From: Sphingopyxis macrogoltabida
Lineage (GTDB): Bacteria > Pseudomonadota > Alphaproteobacteria > Sphingomonadales > Sphingomonadaceae
NCBI GenBank assembly: GCA_003241685.1
Contig: QFPJ01000037.1
Coordinates: forward strand, 1-28,719
DNA: 28,719 nt
Reading direction: 5' to 3'
The position numbers and the translations under genes are program-made. Shown piece after piece: positions 25,695 to 28,719 of the stretch. Numbering within the stretch: the stretch's first letter is position 1; each line of letters begins with the position of its first letter. The notes below the pieces were generated by a model, which did no database searches, was not told where the DNA came from, and saw only the letters and a list, made by a program, of their open reading frames with translations.

Positions 25695-27035
25695 ATGCTC
25701 GATCGCCGCCAATTCGCCATGACCGCCTTTGCCTTTTCGGGGCTGGCGCTGCAAAGCCGCGCGGTCGCGGGCGGGATGATGGCGACCGATCCGGGCTATG
25801 GCGCGTTGCAGCGCGATCCCGCTGGGCTGATCGACCTGCCGCCCGGCTTTTCCTATCGCATCCTGTCCGAACTGGGCCGGACGATGAGCGACGGCCACCG
25901 CGTGCCCGACCATGCCGACGGCATGGGCTGTTTCAAGCTGGACAATGGCAAGCTGGCGCTGGTCCGCAACCATGAACTGAATGTCGCGCATGTCGGGGCG
26001 GGGCCGTTTGCGGCGGGCATGGCGGCGCCGGGCGAAAGTTTCGACCGCACCGGCGGCGGCGATGCGATTCCCGGCGGCACGACGACGATTGTGCTCGACG
26101 CCGACACGCTGGCGGTCGAACGCGAATATCTGAGCCTGGTGGGCACGATCCGCAATTGTTCGGGCGGGGTCACGCCGTGGAACAGCTGGCTGAGCTGCGA
26201 GGAAAGCACCGATGGCCCCGCGAATGGCGTCGGCCGCCCGCACGGCTGGGTGTTCGACGTTCCCGCCGATGCCGGGCGGTTGATCGAGGCCGATCCGATC
26301 AAGGCGATGGGGCGCTTCGTGCGCGAGGCGGCGGCGATCGATCCGCGCACCGGCATCGTTTACATGACCGAAGACCGCGACGACAGCCTCTTCTATCGCT
26401 TCGTGCCCGACGTTCCGGGCTCGCTTCGGCGCGGCGGGCGGTTGCAGGCGCTGGCCTTCGACGACAAATGGGTGCGCGACAGCCGCAACTGGGCGGGCAT
26501 GAAAATGGCGCCGGGAAGCTGGCATTTCGCGCGCTGGGTCGACCTGGACGATGTCGAAAGCCCGGCCGACGATCTGCGGCTGCGCGGCGCGAAAAAGGGG
26601 GCGGTGATCTTCGCGCGCGGCGAGGGCGTCCATTGGGGCAATGACGAGCTTTACTTCACCTGCACATCCGGCGGGCGGGCGAAACAGGGGCAGATCATGC
26701 GATACCGCCCGTCGCGGCACGAGGGGACCGACCGCGAGAAAATGGCGCCGGGGCGGCTGCAACTCTTCCTCGAATCGACCGACCCCGCGCAATACAGTTT
26801 CGGCGACAATCTGACCGTCGCGCCCAACGGCCATCTGTTCGTGTGCGAAGATCAATATGGCGCGACCGTCGACAATCATCTGCGCGGCGTCACGCCTTTC
26901 GGCGAAGTCTATGCCTTCGCGCGCATCCGCACCCAGACCGAACCCGCCGGCGCCTGCTTCGCGCCCGATGGCCGGACGCTGTTCGTCAACCTGTACAGTC
27001 CGACCCGGACGCTGGCGATCAGCGGTCCTTTTTGA
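25695..27035 (+). CDS. PhoX-like / DUF839 exported protein
   Basis: A 446-residue protein with a twin-arginine-like N-terminus (MLDRRQFAMTAFAFSGLALQ) and likely cleavage around residues 21-25. The body is the PhoX/DUF839 beta-propeller: IDLPPGFSYRILSELG, LVRNHELN, NCSGGVTPWNSWLSCEES (calcium/iron-site region), YMTEDRDDSLFYRFVP, and near the C-terminus NLTVAPNGHLFVCEDQYG with a final CFAPDGRTLFVNLYSP. True PhoX is a calcium- and iron-dependent alkaline phosphatase exported by Tat; many DUF839 members have not been tested. No Pho box was recognised upstream. The 105-base gap (25590-25694) shares promoters with the divergent racemase. A longer upstream open frame is rejected. Confidence 0.88.
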   Translation: MLDRRQFAMTAFAFSGLALQSRAVAGGMMATDPGYGALQRDPAGLIDLPPGFSYRILSELGRTMSDGHRVPDHADGMGCFKLDNGKLALVRNHELNVAHVGAGPFAAGMAAPGESFDRTGGGDAIPGGTTTIVLDADTLAVEREYLSLVGTIRNCSGGVTPWNSWLSCEESTDGPANGVGRPHGWVFDVPADAGRLIEADPIKAMGRFVREAAAIDPRTGIVYMTEDRDDSLFYRFVPDVPGSLRRGGRLQALAFDDKWVRDSRNWAGMKMAPGSWHFARWVDLDDVESPADDLRLRGAKKGAVIFARGEGVHWGNDELYFTCTSGGRAKQGQIMRYRPSRHEGTDREKMAPGRLQLFLESTDPAQYSFGDNLTVAPNGHLFVCEDQYGATVDNHLRGVTPFGEVYAFARIRTQTEPAGACFAPDGRTLFVNLYSPTRTLAISGPF

Positions 27036-27053
27036 TCGGAACATGGCAGGGCC

Positions 27054-27836
27054 TCAGCGCGGCGCCATGCGGATCGCGCCGTCGAGCCGGACCGCCTGGC
27101 CGTTGAAATAGCTGTTGCGCGCCATTTCCATCGCCAGGCTGCCGAACTCCTCCGCCTTGCCGAGCCGCTTGGGGAAGGGGACCGACGCCGACAGGCTGGC
27201 CTTCACGGCCGGGTTCATGCCGGCGACCAGCGGCGTTTCGAACACGCCGGGCATGATCGCGTTGACGCGGATGCCAAGGTCCATCAGGTCGCGCGCCAGC
27301 GGCAGGACCAGGCCGTTGACGCCCGCCTTGGCCGAACCATAGATGACCTGGCCGATCTGCGCGTCCTGCGCCGCGACCGACGCGGTCAGGATGATCACGC
27401 CGCGTTCGCCGTCCTCCAGTTCGTCCAGCGTCGCCATGCCCTCCGCCGCCAGCGAGGCGACGCGATAGCTGGCGACGAGGATGCCCTGCACGCCATAGTC
27501 ATAATCTTCGGTCGGCGTGCGGCGGAACTTGCCCGTTTCCTTGTCGAACGACAGCGTCTTGCCGCGCCGCGAGGTCATCGCGCAATGAACGCAGATACGT
27601 TCCTGCCCATGCGCCGCGCGCGCCTTGGCATAGCCGTCGACGACCGATTGTTCGTCGGTGATGTCGACGCGGACGAACAGCCCGCCGATCGCCTTTGCGA
27701 CCGTTTCGCCCAGCGCCTCGTTGATGTCGAAAATGGCGACCCTGGCGCCGGCGGCAGCCAGTGCTTCGGCGGTTGCGCGGCCCAGGCCCGATGCGCCGCC
27801 GGTCACGACGGCGGCGGTCGATGAATCGATTTTCAT
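27054..27836 (-). CDS. Short-chain dehydrogenase/reductase, HSD10-like, with atypical active site
   Basis: A 260-residue SDR, probably NAD-dependent. The cofactor loop TGGASGLG is at 12-19 and D37 follows the second strand (IFDINE), favouring NAD. The overall pattern, including a long insert after strand 4 (SRRGKTLSFDKETGKF), resembles 3-hydroxy-2-methylbutyryl-CoA/HSD17B10-type enzymes. S153, Y166 and K170 (TASVAA, YGSAK) are kept. However, the usual NNAG/NCAG at strand 4 reads HCAM (84-87), and the catalytic Asn on helix 4 appears to be Gly115. The end (GQAVRLDGAIRMAPR) is typical. The start ATG is preceded by GAGGAGCC. It may act on a 2-methyl-3-hydroxyacyl-CoA, consistent with the neighbours, but activity is uncertain. 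Confidence 0.88.
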   Translation of the reverse strand: MKIDSSTAAVVTGGASGLGRATAEALAAAGARVAIFDINEALGETVAKAIGGLFVRVDITDEQSVVDGYAKARAAHGQERICVHCAMTSRRGKTLSFDKETGKFRRTPTEDYDYGVQGILVASYRVASLAAEGMATLDELEDGERGVIILTASVAAQDAQIGQVIYGSAKAGVNGLVLPLARDLMDLGIRVNAIMPGVFETPLVAGMNPAVKASLSASVPFPKRLGKAEEFGSLAMEMARNSYFNGQAVRLDGAIRMAPR

Positions 27837-27871
27837 GCGGGAGGCTCCTCTCTTATTTCCTATTCGTGGTG

Positions 27872-28717
27872 TCAGGATGTGGATTGCGCGTTTTTCCAAT
27901 CGCGTTTGATCTTCTTGGCGAGGCTCCATTTGTGGACTTCGGTGGGACCGTCATAGATGCGGAAGGCGCGGACTTCGCGGAAGACCTGTTCGACGATCGT
28001 CGCGTCGGTGACGCCGGAGCCGCCCATCACCTGGACGCAGCGGTCGGCGATGCGCATCAGCGCTTCGGATACCGCGACCTTCGCCATCGAGCTTTCGGCG
28101 GTGCCGAGCGAGCCGGTGTCGAGAATTCCCGCGCACCAGTCGATCATCAGTTCCGACTGTTTCAGGTCGATCAGATTCTCGGCCAGCATGAAGCCGACGC
28201 CCTCATGGTCGATCAGCGGCTTGCCGAACGCCATGCGCCGGTTGGCATAATCGCTCGCGATCTCGTGCGCGCGCTGGCACGCGCCCAGCCACCGCATGCA
28301 GTGCGACAGGCGCGCCGGCGACAGGCGCACCTGTGCATATTGAAAGCCTTCGCCCGCCTCGCCCAGCATCTGGTCGGCGGGAACGCGCAGATTTTCGATG
28401 ACCACCGTCGCATGGCCGCCGGGCATCGAACTGTCGATCGTGTTCGGCACATGCTCGATGCGGATCGCGGGATCGGGCAGGTCGACCAGGAACATGCAGG
28501 CGCCGCCGCCCGCCGCGACATCCTCCGCCTTGGCCATGACGATGCCGACCTTCGCGCCGTCGGCCCCGGTGATGAACGCCTTGCGGCCGTTGATCACCCA
28601 GTGGTTGCCGTCCATGCGGCAGGTCGTCTTCATCATCGACGGGTCGGACCCGGCGCCGCCTTCCGCCGCCGGTTCGGTCATGAAGAAGGCCGAACGCGCG
28701 CGCCCCTCGACCAGCGG
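27872..28717 (-). CDS. Acyl-CoA dehydrogenase, C-terminal two-thirds (partial)
   Basis: The gene enters from the right edge; its N-terminus lies outside the window. The visible 281 residues include AFFMTEPAAEGGAGSDPSMM (flavin/substrate strand), INGRKAFITGADGAKVG, the central beta domain, FGKPLIDHEGVGFMLAENLIDL, VQVMGGSGVTD, and YDGPTEVHKWSLAKKI. The Glu in GPTEVH occupies the place of the family catalytic base in the ACAD10/11-like group. The reading frame is open to the window edge with no stop. It lies 35 bases upstream of the SDR start on the same strand and is likely in the same operon. The substrate is unknown; 2-methyl or long-chain acyl-CoA would fit the neighbours. Confidence 0.92.
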   Translation of the reverse strand, partial: PLVEGRARSAFFMTEPAAEGGAGSDPSMMKTTCRMDGNHWVINGRKAFITGADGAKVGIVMAKAEDVAAGGGACMFLVDLPDPAIRIEHVPNTIDSSMPGGHATVVIENLRVPADQMLGEAGEGFQYAQVRLSPARLSHCMRWLGACQRAHEIASDYANRRMAFGKPLIDHEGVGFMLAENLIDLKQSELMIDWCAGILDTGSLGTAESSMAKVAVSEALMRIADRCVQVMGGSGVTDATIVEQVFREVRAFRIYDGPTEVHKWSLAKKIKRDWKNAQSTS

Positions 28718-28719
28718 CT

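Overview
This GC-rich window (about two-thirds G+C wherever counted by hand) reads as a chromosomal segment of an alphaproteobacterium, most likely a sphingomonad. The grounds are a PhaR-type PHA regulator, a pyruvate dehydrogenase E2 with a single lipoyl domain followed by its E3, an archaeal/eukaryote-type prolyl-tRNA synthetase, several small acyl-CoA catabolic genes, and short nested inverted repeats between genes. Genus-level assignment is inference. I see no rRNA, tRNA, CRISPR array, prophage or insertion sequence. No intergenic gap exceeds about 260 bases.

Layout. (1) 1-3848, plus strand: the 3' end of methylmalonyl-CoA mutase, then bioB, a small LprI-like secreted protein translationally coupled to bioB, and the biotin-carrying alpha subunit of propionyl-CoA carboxylase. 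This is a propionyl-CoA to succinyl-CoA module with the synthase for its own cofactor embedded in it. (2) 3849-8268: csaA, a minus-strand metal-dependent cyclase, an MHS-type MFS transporter with a large loop insert, and alanine racemase. Most intergenic repeats lie in the first 5.5 kb. (3) 8416-13758, plus strand: phaR, proS, a secreted protein of unknown function, and rnr. (4) 13846-17666: a minus-strand universal stress protein diverging from a pdhC - orphan ORF - lpdA operon. The orphan ORF is about 50% GC, against about 65% in a sampled stretch of pdhC. (5) 17687-20832: two small membrane proteins flanking a PAP2 phosphatase, then an exported metal-dependent amidohydrolase. (6) 20915-28719: a lipid or branched-chain acyl-CoA catabolic neighbourhood. 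It holds a minus-strand crotonase and tyrosine-phosphatase-like pair, a diverging pair of acyl-CoA dehydrogenase subunits, an alpha-methylacyl-CoA racemase, a PhoX-like protein, an HSD10-like SDR with an unusual active site, and the start-truncated end of another acyl-CoA dehydrogenase.

How it fits together: 2-methyl-branched acyl-CoAs handled by the racemase and dehydrogenases would release propionyl-CoA on beta-oxidation. The carboxylase and mutase at the left end would convert that to succinyl-CoA. The two ends of the window could therefore act in one pathway, but no shared regulation is visible.

No complete new multi-gene system is evident. The most unusual signals are three. A family of intergenic hairpin units has stems that covary perfectly. 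A low-GC orphan gene sits inside the pyruvate dehydrogenase operon and supplies the ribosome-binding region of lpdA. Two catabolic enzymes, the crotonase and the SDR, have divergent active sites.
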